Part shown: positions 8,857 through 17,582 of the stretch, one piece after another | Layout: the number at the start of each line of letters is the position of its first letter | Position numbering within the stretch: position 1 is the first letter of the stretch | Assembly (NCBI RefSeq): GCF_002975205.1 | Contig: NZ_PCOC01000002.1 | Location: 1,503,001-1,567,000 of the forward strand | Direction of reading: 5' to 3' | Length of the DNA stretch: 64,000 bases | Origin: Ochrobactrum vermis | GTDB taxonomy: Bacteria > Pseudomonadota > Alphaproteobacteria > Rhizobiales > Rhizobiaceae | The notes under the pieces: generated by a model | Seen by the model: only the letters and a program-made list of their open reading frames with translations | The model's database searches: none | Told to the model about the DNA's origin: nothing | Position numbers and translations under genes: made by a program

Positions 8857-9972
8857 TGCTTTCAGAGGCATCAGCTTTTCATTGGGAAGAGAACGGGCAA
8901 GCGTGCTCAGAAGATCGCTCTGTGACACCAGACCGATGATGCGACACATTTCATCGATGACCACGACAGCGTGTGCCAATCCATCGGTCAGGCTGGGTAA
9001 AAGGCTCATTACCGGATCGGCCTGCGAAGCGGTTGGAGCCTCCACGATATAATTTCTGAAATCATCGCCCGGATGCATCAACTCGCGCAAACCGATCACG
9101 CCCTTCAGGCGACCGTCAGCCGAGTGTACCGGCAAGGTCATGAGATTGTGTCGCAAGATCAGGTCTCGTGCCTGGCTGGCGGTTGCCTCCTCATCGATAC
9201 TGATGACATCGCGAGACATAATGTCGGCGCATGTCAGGTCGCCATGCGAGCGAATGGACACTTCCAGTTCCACTTGCCGCAGCAAACGTCCAAGATCGTT
9301 GCGATCGATATCGAAGCTTTCATCCAGCGCAAGCAACGCACGGTCGATGTCTTCCTCACGGATACCCATGCGGACCGAAGGCGGCAGATCGACTGTGCTG
9401 TGTTTGTTTACCGGCACGGCGGCAGCCACATGCGGGTATTTCCTGCGTGACAATTTGTGAAACAGGATACCCACCCCAACGAGAAGGCACGAATTCAGAG
9501 CGACTGGTATAAGCGGAAAAAGGAACCCCCACTTGGCGACCGCCGAGCCGCCCAGAACCGCCGTCAGGGCCGCAGCGCCACCGGGCGGATGAAGGCTGCG
9601 GGTAACGGACATCGCCGCGATGGCGAGAGCAACGCAAAGACCAATAGCCAAAGCCGGATCGTCGACAAACTGGGTGACGGCCAGTCCCACAAAGGCAGAA
9701 ATTGTGTTGCCGCCGATGATCGACCATGGCTGAGCCAGCGGGCTGGTCGGAACTGCGAAGAGCAGAACCGCCGACGCGCCGATCGGTGCAACGATCAAAG
9801 GCAAATGCGGACCGTTTCCCAGTAGCAAACTCGATATGAAGCCAGTCAGCGCAATACCCATCAAGGCGCCGAGGCAGGCAATCGAACGTTCTCGCAAAGT
9901 TGCTCCGGCAAGCACCGGTTTGAACAGTCGCAACGCAAGAGACTGGTGTTGTTCAGGATTTCTCTGGGTCAT
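8851..9972 (-). CDS. HPP family membrane protein with C-terminal CBS domains
   Basis: A 373-residue protein. The N-terminal 190 residues hold four or five membrane helices with the family signature SLHPPGGAAAL. The C-terminal part carries a CBS pair: CADIMSRDVISIDEEATASQARDLIL, then LPVHSADGRLKGVIGL, and a second repeat ending VVIDEMCRIIGLVSQSDLL. HPP proteins have been linked to nitrite import in cyanobacteria and chloroplasts, and CBS pairs usually sense adenylate-type ligands. Inference: an ion or small-molecule permease gated by nucleotides. The start ATG at 9972 is the first in the frame. No partner gene is adjacent. Confidence 0.85.
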   Translation of the reverse strand: MTQRNPEQHQSLALRLFKPVLAGATLRERSIACLGALMGIALTGFISSLLLGNGPHLPLIVAPIGASAVLLFAVPTSPLAQPWSIIGGNTISAFVGLAVTQFVDDPALAIGLCVALAIAAMSVTRSLHPPGGAAALTAVLGGSAVAKWGFLFPLIPVALNSCLLVGVGILFHKLSRRKYPHVAAAVPVNKHSTVDLPPSVRMGIREEDIDRALLALDESFDIDRNDLGRLLRQVELEVSIRSHGDLTCADIMSRDVISIDEEATASQARDLILRHNLMTLPVHSADGRLKGVIGLRELMHPGDDFRNYIVEAPTASQADPVMSLLPSLTDGLAHAVVVIDEMCRIIGLVSQSDLLSTLARSLPNEKLMPLKAA

Positions 9973-10131
9973 TCCGTCAATCAGGCCGATAATAGGGGAA
10001 CTTCAGCGGAAAACCCGTTGAAGCAAAAGACTGTTCCCATGGGGGTGAGACACTATCCTGCCCTTGCCGGATTCGAACAAGAAAGCAAATCCGTATCAGC
10101 TTGCCGGAACGGAAAAAACATTCTCCGTTCA

Positions 10132-10887
10132 TCAACTCATCGAGAACAACGGTCTCAAGGCCATCTCGAGGCCAAGAATCATGAGGCCGATCAGAAACCA
10201 TCGGCGAAAGTTTTCTGGCCTGATCCTGCGACGACAAGCCTGCCCCATGAACATGCCGACCAGTGCCGGAACGATAGCCAGAACAGATGCCAGCAGGAGA
10301 TCTCCCGAATAGGCCTGCCTGCTCGAAAGCCCAATAGCGAGCGCAGCAGTCGAAACCGTGAAGGAAAGCCCGAGTGATTGCACAAGATCGTCTTTGTGCA
10401 GCCCCAGCGCCTGCAAATAGGGCACAGCCGGGATCACGAATACGCCTGTCGCACCTGCGATCAAGCCGGTCAACGTTCCGGTCACGGGAGATAGCAGGTG
10501 CTCAAGTCTTGCAGGCACCCTCATCTGGCGAGCGAACAGTGCATAGGTCGCATAGATAACAAGTGACAGACCCAGCATCGACGTGGTGACTGCAATATTC
10601 CCGCCGACCAGAACCGCAGTACCCGCTATGGTCCCGATCGCAATGGCCAGCATCATGCTCCAAAGGCGAAAGACAAGTTTACCGAAACTTGGCCCCGCCA
10701 GTAACTGCCAGAGGTTGGTGATGAAGGACGGAATAATCAGCAGGCTTGCCGCTGCAAGCGGCGATATCAGCGCGCCCAATATGCCCATCGCAACCGTGGG
10801 CAGTCCCATTCCGGTCACGCCTTTGACAAAGCCGGCACCGAGGAACGTAATTGCAATCGTCAGGATCAAGGAGAATGAATAAGTCAT
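10132..10887 (-). CDS. Sulfite exporter TauE/SafE family permease
   Basis: A 251-residue inner-membrane protein with about eight hydrophobic segments in two repeats, each starting with a GxxxGxxGxGGG-like element (FVKGVTGMGLPTVAMG near 20-35; GLIAGATGVFVIPAVPYLQ in the second half). This is typical of the TauE/SafE (DUF81) family, which exports sulfite, sulfoacetate or other organic anions. The start ATG at 10887 has AGGGGAAG upstream. It is divergent from the LysR gene, with 96 bases between the starts, so that regulator probably controls it. The substrate is unknown. Confidence 0.85.
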   Translation of the reverse strand: MTYSFSLILTIAITFLGAGFVKGVTGMGLPTVAMGILGALISPLAAASLLIIPSFITNLWQLLAGPSFGKLVFRLWSMMLAIAIGTIAGTAVLVGGNIAVTTSMLGLSLVIYATYALFARQMRVPARLEHLLSPVTGTLTGLIAGATGVFVIPAVPYLQALGLHKDDLVQSLGLSFTVSTAALAIGLSSRQAYSGDLLLASVLAIVPALVGMFMGQACRRRIRPENFRRWFLIGLMILGLEMALRPLFSMS

Positions 10888-10983
10888 GCTTCCCCTATAA
10901 CGACCTGACTGTCGGACGAAATGCGGAAGGTCAATATCGAGCCTTCGGCTTTTCCATAGGCAGAATTCGCGCTAACATCACTT

Positions 10984-11898
10984 ATGCGTTTTGATCTCAC
11001 AGACCTCCGCCTGTTTCTCGCCGTAGCCGATACCGGCAGCATTACCCATGGCGCGGCCGAAGTCGGCCTGTCGCTTCCCGCCGCGAGTGAACGCCTGCGT
11101 GACATGGAAGCCACGGGGCAAGTGTTGCTTCTGGAACGAGGGCGCCGCGGCGTTGCCCTCACGGAGGCGGGCGAAGCGCTCCTCCATCATGCGAGGGTTG
11201 TTATGCGCCAAATGGCCGACATGCATACCGAGTTGGGCTTGCATGCCAAAGCGATGCGAACGGCTATTCGCATCGCAGCCAACACCGCCGCCGTGACAGA
11301 ATATCTTCCGGTGCGACTTGCAGCCTGGATGGCGGAAAATCCCCGAATTGATGTGGAACTGAAGGAACGACAGAGCAACGATATCGCTCGCGCTGTTTTG
11401 CGTGGTTTTGTTGAAATCGGAATTTTATCGGATGCCGCAGAAACCACAGAATTGGATCTGGTTCCGTTTGCGAAGGATCAGTTGTTGCTGATCACGGCCA
11501 GACACCACCCACTGGCCGAACATAAATGTGTGAGTTTCTCGGATGTCCTGCAGGAACAATTCGTCGGCCTGTCGGCTGGTGCCCTGCAGGAGCACATTGA
11601 GCTTCAGGCAACCCGGCTGGGGGCGCGGCTCAAAATTCGAACCCGACTGCGCACCTTCGAGGCAATCGGCAATATGGTCGCCGCTGGAGTGGGTATTGCA
11701 ATCATTCCACTGACGGCTGCTCAGCGTCTCAGAAAAACTGTACCAATTGCTACAGTCACACTTGCCGACACCTGGGCAGGAAGAAACCTGGTGATCGCTG
11801 TGCGATCTCTGGAAGACTTAAGCGCCCCTGCCGGAAATCTTGTCCATTACCTCGCCTCGAATATTCAACCTCCCACAAGCAGAACTGCGAGAGGTTGA
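10984..11898 (+). CDS. LysR family transcriptional regulator
   Basis: A 304-residue regulator. The N-terminal winged helix-turn-helix is residues 1-60 (LRLFLAVADTGSITHGAAEV followed by SLPAASERLRDME). The effector-binding domain lies at 90-295 with a GIAIIPLTAAQRL segment near the C-terminus. It is divergent from the TauE/SafE exporter gene, the usual arrangement for a LysR protein and its target; the 96-base gap should hold the T-N11-A site and both promoters. The inducer is unknown, perhaps the exported anion. It converges with the small secreted protein gene 12 bases downstream. Confidence 0.88.
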   Translation: MRFDLTDLRLFLAVADTGSITHGAAEVGLSLPAASERLRDMEATGQVLLLERGRRGVALTEAGEALLHHARVVMRQMADMHTELGLHAKAMRTAIRIAANTAAVTEYLPVRLAAWMAENPRIDVELKERQSNDIARAVLRGFVEIGILSDAAETTELDLVPFAKDQLLLITARHHPLAEHKCVSFSDVLQEQFVGLSAGALQEHIELQATRLGARLKIRTRLRTFEAIGNMVAAGVGIAIIPLTAAQRLRKTVPIATVTLADTWAGRNLVIAVRSLEDLSAPAGNLVHYLASNIQPPTSRTARG

Positions 11899-11910
11899 GC
11901 CGTAGAACTC

Positions 11911-12156
11911 TTACGAGTTGAGATCGGCGAGCAGGTCGTCATAGACCTTGCAAGCGCCTTCAAGATCGCTCGTTGCCTGCGTCTGGGCGCCACTCATTTT
12001 CTGAGCGATTTCCTGAGCTTTCTGCGGATTGGCAGCAGCAACTTCCTGCATTTTCGTGGCGACTTCCATAGCCTTTGCCTGGACTTCCTCAGCCGTGCAG
12101 GCGAAGGATGGGGTTGCCAGAACAACGAACAACGCGCTTAGAAGATACTTCTTCAT
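11911..12156 (-). CDS. Small secreted alpha-helical protein, function unknown
   Basis: An 81-residue protein. The start ATG at 12156 is chosen because GGAGAGG lies upstream with good spacing; a TTG 15 bases further out would place the ribosome site inside the gene. Residues 1-19 are a signal peptide (KKYLLSALFVVLATPSFA) with probable cleavage before Cys20. Because the position before the cysteine does not fit a lipobox well, I read it as periplasmic rather than a lipoprotein. The mature part is helical, rich in Ala, Gln and Met, with a second cysteine near the end that could pair with Cys20. It is not recognised. It lies alone between a LysR gene and the tct transporter. Confidence 0.7.
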   Translation of the reverse strand: MKKYLLSALFVVLATPSFACTAEEVQAKAMEVATKMQEVAAANPQKAQEIAQKMSGAQTQATSDLEGACKVYDDLLADLNS

Positions 12157-12626
12157 ATTATTCCTCTCCAAATCGAATTCTCATAAATGCGCTTCGCATC
12201 TAGCAAGATTTCCGATTTATCTCTAGCTAAAACAACAAATGACGAAAATACTTCACAGAATAGAAATATATCCAGATCAACATACTGTTAGTGAAGCTCT
12301 GGATCGACACCCATATCTACTAGTGGCCCCAGTAGGAATGTGGCCTTTCAGATGGTGATTTGACGTGCACCTCCAGCGCGACCAATGGGCTACCCAGACT
12401 TTGGTAGTATAAACGTTTTCATTGAAGCTCAGGCATTGGCAATCCGCCGGGATGCATCTACATTCTTTTTAAAGAGCGCTGGATAACCATGCCGATTCAA
12501 GAGGGAATTCGGTGTCTAGGCGCTTTGTAAGCGACTGGATAATAATGCCCGAAGCGCCCGAAGAGGTGTGGGGAATGCAATTCAGAATACGGGCTTGCCC
12601 GTCGCAACATAGTCTGGGAGGACGCT
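12157..12626. other. 470-base intergenic region with no gene
   Basis: An A+T-rich stretch between the small secreted protein and tctC, the two being divergent. No convincing coding frame is present. It must hold both promoters. Two imperfect direct copies of AGCG-CTGGATAA-ATGCC-GA lie at 12475-12495 and 12530-12552, followed by a short tandem GCCCGAAG repeat at 12547-12564. A ribosome site GGGAGGA at 12616-12622 serves tctC. Confidence 0.6.
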
Positions 12627-13604
12627 ATGATGAAACTTATCGCCGCTCTGGCGACGACACTTGCTGTTTCCACCGCCGCTTTCACCGCACAGGCACAAAA
12701 TTATCCGGAACGGACGATCACCATGGTCGTGCCTTTCGCAGCGGGTGGGCCTACCGACACCGTAACGCGGCTTGTTGCGGAATCCATGTCCAAGGATCTC
12801 GGACAACAGGTTATTGTCGAAAATGTCGGTGGCGCCGGCGGAACGCTGGGCGCAGGGCGCGTCGCATCCGCCGATCCGGATGGCTATACGCTATTGCTTC
12901 ACCATATCGGCATGGCGACAAGCGCCACACTTTATCGCAAGCTCGCATACGACACGCTGAATGCATTCGAGTATGTCGGCCTCGTCACAGAGGTTCCGAT
13001 GACCATCGTTGCCCGCAAGGACCTCGAGCCGACCGATCTCAAGGGGCTGATCGACTATGCCAAGGCAAACAAGGATACCGTGACAGTCGCCAATGCCGGT
13101 ATCGGCGCGGCCTCGCACCTTTGTGGCATGCTGTTCATGAGCGCGATTGAAACTCCGCTTGTCACAGTTCCATACAAGGGAACCGGCCCGGCTATGACAG
13201 ACCTTCTCGGTGGCCAGGTCGATATCATGTGCGACCAGACCACCAATACGACCAAGCAGATTCAGGCCGGCACGATCAAGGCTTATGCTGTCACCTCGCC
13301 CGAACGCCTGGACGTGCTGAAAGACCTTCCGACAACGAAGGAAGCCGGTCTGGACGGCATGGAAGTGGGTATCTGGCACGGCATCTACGCGCCCAAGGGA
13401 ACCCCGGCGGAAATCACCGAACGTCTGTCGAAGTCGCTTCAGGTTGCGCTGAAAGACCAGAACGTGGTTGCCCGTTTTGCCGAACTCGGAACAACGCCTT
13501 CATCGGAAGCTGACGCGACACCGGCGGCGCTGAAAGCCAAGCTGGAATCGGAAATTGCACGTTGGAAACCGATTATCGAGGCCGCCGGACAATACGCCGA
13601 CTGA
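12627..13604 (+). CDS. tctC: Tripartite tricarboxylate transporter substrate-binding protein (TctC/Bug)
   Basis: A 325-residue periplasmic solute receptor of the Bug/TctC family. A signal peptide spans residues 1-24 (LAVSTAAFTAQAQ). The mature start YPERTITMVVPFAAGGPTD is the family hallmark, followed by the VIVENVGGAGGTLG element and PFKGTGPA-like VPYKGTGPAM. It captures a carboxylate (citrate and related acids are known ligands) and delivers it to TctAB. It is first in the tctC-tctB-tctA operon. The start ATG at 12627 has GGGAGGA upstream, and an adjacent ATG at 12630 is equally possible. The ligand cannot be read from sequence, as this family binds many organic acids. Confidence 0.9.
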   Translation: MMKLIAALATTLAVSTAAFTAQAQNYPERTITMVVPFAAGGPTDTVTRLVAESMSKDLGQQVIVENVGGAGGTLGAGRVASADPDGYTLLLHHIGMATSATLYRKLAYDTLNAFEYVGLVTEVPMTIVARKDLEPTDLKGLIDYAKANKDTVTVANAGIGAASHLCGMLFMSAIETPLVTVPYKGTGPAMTDLLGGQVDIMCDQTTNTTKQIQAGTIKAYAVTSPERLDVLKDLPTTKEAGLDGMEVGIWHGIYAPKGTPAEITERLSKSLQVALKDQNVVARFAELGTTPSSEADATPAALKAKLESEIARWKPIIEAAGQYAD

Positions 13605-13762
13605 TCGCATAACAAGCAATCAGGGTGCGTCATCCGGCATGCTCTGATTGCTTTCCCGTCAGCTGCTTGCAAACGCCACAGCCGACGGAATACGCGACTG
13701 ACCTCATTTGCCAGACCACCGGCATAGCCCTTTCAACGGCAAATCCGAAAGACGATTGGCCC

Positions 13763-14236
13763 ATGAATGAGCCCTCCAGTAAATTCAAAATAGATCCGAC
13801 CAACGGATTGTGCGGTGCACTTCTCACATTGACCGGCGCTTTTTTCGCTTATCAATCACTGGGTCTGGACCTCGGCACCTCGCTGCGGATGGGACCGGGA
13901 TACTTCCCGCTTGTCCTGTCCGGCGTCCTGATCCTGCTTGGACTGGTCATCCTTGTACAGGCAACCCGTGTCTCCGGCGAGCCGATAGGCCCGATCGCGT
14001 GGCGCGGCCTGTTCTTCATTCTGCCAGCCCCGATATTCTTCGGCCTGACAGTGCGCGGCCTCGGCTTCGTACCGTCACTGTTCCTCACCTGTCTCATCGC
14101 CTCCTTCGCCTCGATGCGTATGAAGCCGCTTGCAGCGCTTGTTCTGGCTGCTGCAGTTACCGTTTTCTCCGTCGTTGTTTTCAGCTATGCGCTCGCGCTG
14201 CCATATCAGCGTTTCGGGCCCTGGTGGCCATTCTAG
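13763..14236 (+). CDS. tctB: Tripartite tricarboxylate transporter small membrane subunit (TctB)
   Basis: A 157-residue membrane protein with four hydrophobic segments (about 15-33, 50-70, 85-105 and 120-145). It matches the small TctB subunit, including the family element MGPGYFPLVLSGVLILLGL after the first helix. The start is placed at the ATG at 13763 (MNEPSSKFKI). The same frame is open upstream to 13625, but that part has no transmembrane or family character. TctB partners TctA in the inner membrane for sodium- or proton-driven carboxylate uptake. The next gene starts 11 bases after its stop. Confidence 0.85.
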   Translation: MNEPSSKFKIDPTNGLCGALLTLTGAFFAYQSLGLDLGTSLRMGPGYFPLVLSGVLILLGLVILVQATRVSGEPIGPIAWRGLFFILPAPIFFGLTVRGLGFVPSLFLTCLIASFASMRMKPLAALVLAAAVTVFSVVVFSYALALPYQRFGPWWPF

Positions 14237-14247
14237 GGAGCGCGGAT

Positions 14248-15756
14248 ATGGATCTTTTCAGCAATCTTGCACTTGGTTTCTCAACCGCATCAACGCTCGC
14301 AAATCTCGGCTTCTGCCTGATCGGCGTGTTGCTCGGCACATTGATCGGCGTCCTGCCGGGCATCGGCGCGACCGCGACCATCGCCATGCTTCTGCCGATC
14401 ACGTTCCAGATTGGTGACCCCGTCTCTGCTCTGATCATGCTCGCGGGTATCTACTATGGTGCCCAGTATGGCGGCTCGACGACCGCAATTCTCATCAACA
14501 TGCCGGGAGAATCCTCGTCCGCCGTAACAGCCATCGACGGCTATCAGATGGCACGTCGCGGACGCGCCGGTGCAGCACTTGCAATCGCGGCAATCGGTTC
14601 GTTTTTTGCCGGTACCGTCTCCACCTTTCTGGTTGCAATCTTTGCTCCCCCGCTCACGGAAATTGCCCTGAAATTCGGCTCGGCCGAGTATTTCTCTTTG
14701 ATGGTCGTCGGGCTCGTATCCTCCGTTGCATTGGCACACGGTTCGATCGTCAAGGCTCTGGCGATGGTTGTTCTGGGACTTCTGCTCGGCATTGTCGGAA
14801 CCGATATCTATACCGGCACACCACGTTTCACGCTCGGCATCACGGAATATGCGGACGGTCTCAATTTCGTCGCCGTTGCAGTCGGTGTGTTCGGCATCGC
14901 CGAAATTCTGCGCAACCTTGAAAGCGAGCATTCGCGCGAAGTGCTGATGGCGAAAGTCACGGGACTGATGCCGACGCGAGATGATTTCAAACGCATGACC
15001 GCGCCGATCCTGCGCGGAACTGCCATCGGCTCAGCCCTTGGCATTTTGCCCGGCGGCGGTGCCATCCTCGCATCCTTCGCGTCCTACACAGTGGAAAAGC
15101 GCATTTCCAAAACACCGGAGGAATTCGGCAAGGGCGCGATTGCAGGTGTCGCAGGGCCGGAATCCGCCAACAATGCGGGAGCGCAGACATCCTTCATTCC
15201 CATGCTGACGCTCGGCATTCCTGCCAATCCGGTCATGGCTTTGATGATCGGTGCCATGATCATTCAGGGCATCGTGCCGGGCCCGAATGTGGCAACGGAA
15301 CAGCCTGCATTATTCTGGGGTGTGATCGCCTCGATGTGGATCGGCAATCTCATGCTTATCATCCTGAATCTGCCGCTGATCGGCCTATGGGTGAAGCTCC
15401 TTACAGTGCCTTACTATGTGCTGTTCCCGATTATCATGACGTTCTGTTCAATCGGTGTTTATAGCGTCAACTCCAATGTCTACGATCTCTTCGCGGTCGC
15501 CTTCTTCGGTTTCATCGGCTACCTGTTGGCCAAACTGCGTTGCGAACCTGCTCCCTTGCTGCTGGGTTTCGTTCTCGGTCCGTTGCTGGAAGAGCATCTG
15601 CGTCGCGCCATGATCCTGTCTCGCGGTGATCCGGCGACGTTCGTCACTCGGCCGATCAGCGCCAGTCTGCTTGCTCTGGCTGCTGCGGTTCTCGTGGTCG
15701 TGCTGCTTCCATCGGTGCGCAAGAAGCGCGACGAGGTGTTCGTCGAGGAGAATTAA
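14248..15756 (+). CDS. tctA: Tripartite tricarboxylate transporter large permease (TctA)
   Basis: A 502-residue large permease with about 11-12 transmembrane segments. Family motifs: [20 protein letters not shown] near residues 30-50, [14 protein letters not shown] near 75-88 and the second-half [13 protein letters not shown] with [20 protein letters not shown]. The start ATG at 14248 has AGGGAG upstream and follows tctB by 11 bases. The frame is open upstream to 13810, but that part runs antiparallel in character to tctB and is rejected. With TctC and TctB it forms the complete transporter. No TctD/TctE two-component pair is present in the window. Confidence 0.92.
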   Translation: MDLFSNLALGFSTASTLANLGFCLIGVLLGTLIGVLPGIGATATIAMLLPITFQIGDPVSALIMLAGIYYGAQYGGSTTAILINMPGESSSAVTAIDGYQMARRGRAGAALAIAAIGSFFAGTVSTFLVAIFAPPLTEIALKFGSAEYFSLMVVGLVSSVALAHGSIVKALAMVVLGLLLGIVGTDIYTGTPRFTLGITEYADGLNFVAVAVGVFGIAEILRNLESEHSREVLMAKVTGLMPTRDDFKRMTAPILRGTAIGSALGILPGGGAILASFASYTVEKRISKTPEEFGKGAIAGVAGPESANNAGAQTSFIPMLTLGIPANPVMALMIGAMIIQGIVPGPNVATEQPALFWGVIASMWIGNLMLIILNLPLIGLWVKLLTVPYYVLFPIIMTFCSIGVYSVNSNVYDLFAVAFFGFIGYLLAKLRCEPAPLLLGFVLGPLLEEHLRRAMILSRGDPATFVTRPISASLLALAAAVLVVVLLPSVRKKRDEVFVEEN

Positions 15757-15853
15757 CACAGGTTAAGCTGAAAGATGACGATGGAACATTGACGTGCTAT
15801 AGAAGCCGGGGGCTTGGATTGTCGTTTGAATCGCCAGCACAGAGGGAGGTGTC

Positions 15854-16450
15854 ATGGCGGACGAACAGCGTCGAAGCTTTCGGCAGCGACTGGCTGCCAT
15901 CATCATTGCGGGTATCGGCACGGCCGCCGCAAGCGTGTTTTCCTATGCAACAGCAATCTATGAAGCGGCTAATCCCAACACCGTGCGGGAAGTAAGCACA
16001 GGCGAGACGGTCGACACCGGACGCTGGTATGTGGCTGTGACCGGCGCGCGCTTTGGCTCTGTTCCGCCAACCGGCGTAAAACCTTACGAGCCCAAAAACT
16101 ATCTCATGGTTGATCTCAATCTGGACAATCGTTCGGCATCTTCAGCCTATGCATCGCGAAAACTCCTGACCCTCGATCCACAAAATCCGGCCCTGACCGA
16201 TCCGACCTTCTATATTGTTCGGGACAAATGGATTGCGAGCCCGATCAATCCGGGCATGCCGGAAAAGCTGACTGCAGCTTGGGAATGGCCGCAAGGTACG
16301 CCCCCGCCACAGGAAGTGCGTCTCCTCATCGGTAGTGAAATCTATAAGAAGCGCGATAATCTCTATGGGGCCTCGTCATGGCTTGATCGGGATCCTGTCG
16401 CCGTCATCCAATTGCCTGTTCAAATGCCATCTACCGAGGGTGACGGATGA
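15854..16450 (+). CDS. Anchored beta-rich protein A of an uncharacterised module
   Basis: A 198-residue protein, not recognised. A short basic N-terminus (RRSFRQRL) is followed by one transmembrane helix at about 12-33. The rest is predicted to be extracytoplasmic and beta-rich, with strand-like segments TGRWYVAVTGARFG, NYLMVDLNLDNRS and LTAAWEWPQG, ending PVAVIQLPV. The layout recalls Ig-like DUF4352-type domains, but I cannot confirm a family. The start ATG at 15854 has GGGAGGT upstream. Its stop overlaps the next start, and the next two genes have the same architecture, suggesting tandem diverged paralogues forming one complex in the periplasm. Confidence 0.72.
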   Translation: MADEQRRSFRQRLAAIIIAGIGTAAASVFSYATAIYEAANPNTVREVSTGETVDTGRWYVAVTGARFGSVPPTGVKPYEPKNYLMVDLNLDNRSASSAYASRKLLTLDPQNPALTDPTFYIVRDKWIASPINPGMPEKLTAAWEWPQGTPPPQEVRLLIGSEIYKKRDNLYGASSWLDRDPVAVIQLPVQMPSTEGDG

Positions 16451-17043
16451 TGGGCTGGCTCAAAAGTGCAGTCATGTTGTGTCTGGCCATTGCCGCTCTT
16501 TATGGCATGCAGCATTCCACCCCTTATTACAGCGAAATTTTGTCTCCCGTATCGATCAGGGGACAGCAGGGAAAACCTGCCGAGACCAGCCGTTTTGCTG
16601 TCGGCGTCGCGAATGTTCATCGGACGCGACAACTGACGACACCCGGAATAGCAAGCACCCGCACCTACAACACGGACGGCGAATGGCTCGTCATTGAGGC
16701 AGCAGCGAAAGCAAAGCTTGAAAGCCTCAATCTCATGTCTGTCGAATGGCTCGGGCCGAACGGTATCCGTTACGCCATGAGCAAACGCTTGAGCAATGCA
16801 TCAGGTATAATCGGCTCCGAGCGGCTGGAGCCGGGCATTCCGCGCCCTGTGCTGATTGTGTTCGAGTTGCCACCCGACCAGATCGCGGGCGGCTCCCTGC
16901 TCATCGCCGAAACGGCGATGGTCCCCCTCTCTGAACAGGTGCAGATCAGCATGAATTCGGCTGCACAGGGCAATGTCAGTCCGTCGGTCGCGATCAAGCG
17001 TGGCGGGCGCATCATGCCCTGGCAACTGGAGGTAAGCCAATGA
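16447..17043 (+). CDS. Anchored beta-rich protein B of an uncharacterised module
   Basis: A 198-residue protein, not recognised. It has one N-terminal transmembrane helix (about 5-22), then a beta-rich extracytoplasmic region: SRFAVGVANVHRTRQL, DGEWLVIEAAAKAKLES and RPVLIVFELPPDQIAGGSLLIAE. The order of elements parallels protein A (edge strand, charged turn, then a PG-PxxLxxxFELP element near 140). ATG at 16447 overlaps the stop of protein A, and its own stop overlaps the ATG of protein C, so all three are translated as a unit. No catalytic motif or cysteines are seen in the external part. Confidence 0.7.
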   Translation: MMGWLKSAVMLCLAIAALYGMQHSTPYYSEILSPVSIRGQQGKPAETSRFAVGVANVHRTRQLTTPGIASTRTYNTDGEWLVIEAAAKAKLESLNLMSVEWLGPNGIRYAMSKRLSNASGIIGSERLEPGIPRPVLIVFELPPDQIAGGSLLIAETAMVPLSEQVQISMNSAAQGNVSPSVAIKRGGRIMPWQLEVSQ

Positions 17044-17582
17044 GTAAAGCGATCTCGTCAGGCGAGCGGAAATCCTTCTGGATATGTCTCGCCTTGTTGG
17101 CTATCGCCTTGCCGCTTGCCATTTTCGTTCATTCCGATGGCGGGCTATTGCGATGGATTGAGCAGAAACTGCGAGAACCGACCATTGTTGCACGAGGTGA
17201 AATCCAAACCTACGCAGGGGGCAACTGGAAACTGGTCGCACTGGACAAGTTTCCAGGCACATTACCGAAGACCAATGTGGTGCTTGCCGAAATCGAAGTG
17301 GCCATTCAGGACCCTGATCGGTTGAAACAGTCAATGCCCTGTTCGCTGACTGCGATGGACGAACAAGGGCGCAACTGGTCGACACTGTATTTATCCGGGC
17401 GCATTATCAAGGAGCTGAAACCGGAAGCGGCCGACAAGCCGCAATGCTTCAATCTTGCCAGTGAAAATGGCGATGGCCCGATTCATCTCGTTGAAAGTTT
17501 TCTTGTCCCCGAAGATGTTGGAGAGCTTTCACTGTCGCTCTCTATGCTTGGGGAACAGCCTGAGCGTCTGGTTCTGAAGTAG
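17040..17582 (+). CDS. Anchored beta-rich protein C of an uncharacterised module
   Basis: A 180-residue protein, not recognised. One N-terminal transmembrane helix lies at about 11-30 (SFWICLALLAIALPLAIF). It is followed by a beta-rich domain with NWKLVALDKFPG, VVLAEIEVAIQD, the cysteine pair Cys101 and Cys145 (PCSLTAMDEQG; PQCFNLAS) and GELSLSLSM at the end. Its ATG overlaps the stop of protein B. Its last 41 bases overlap, in convergent orientation, the end of the polytopic membrane protein gene on the other strand. The architecture matches proteins A and B, which points to a three-part anchored assembly. Confidence 0.7.
   Translation: MSKAISSGERKSFWICLALLAIALPLAIFVHSDGGLLRWIEQKLREPTIVARGEIQTYAGGNWKLVALDKFPGTLPKTNVVLAEIEVAIQDPDRLKQSMPCSLTAMDEQGRNWSTLYLSGRIIKELKPEAADKPQCFNLASENGDGPIHLVESFLVPEDVGELSLSLSMLGEQPERLVLK

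Noticed and set aside
12512..13150. A 212-codon frame overlapping the start of tctC
   Set aside because: It is out of frame with the clearly recognised TctC protein and has a low-complexity, Arg- and Cys-rich composition.
13810..14247. A 146-codon upstream extension of tctA
   Set aside because: It covers tctB in another frame and lacks membrane or family features. TctA starts naturally at 14248 with a good ribosome site.
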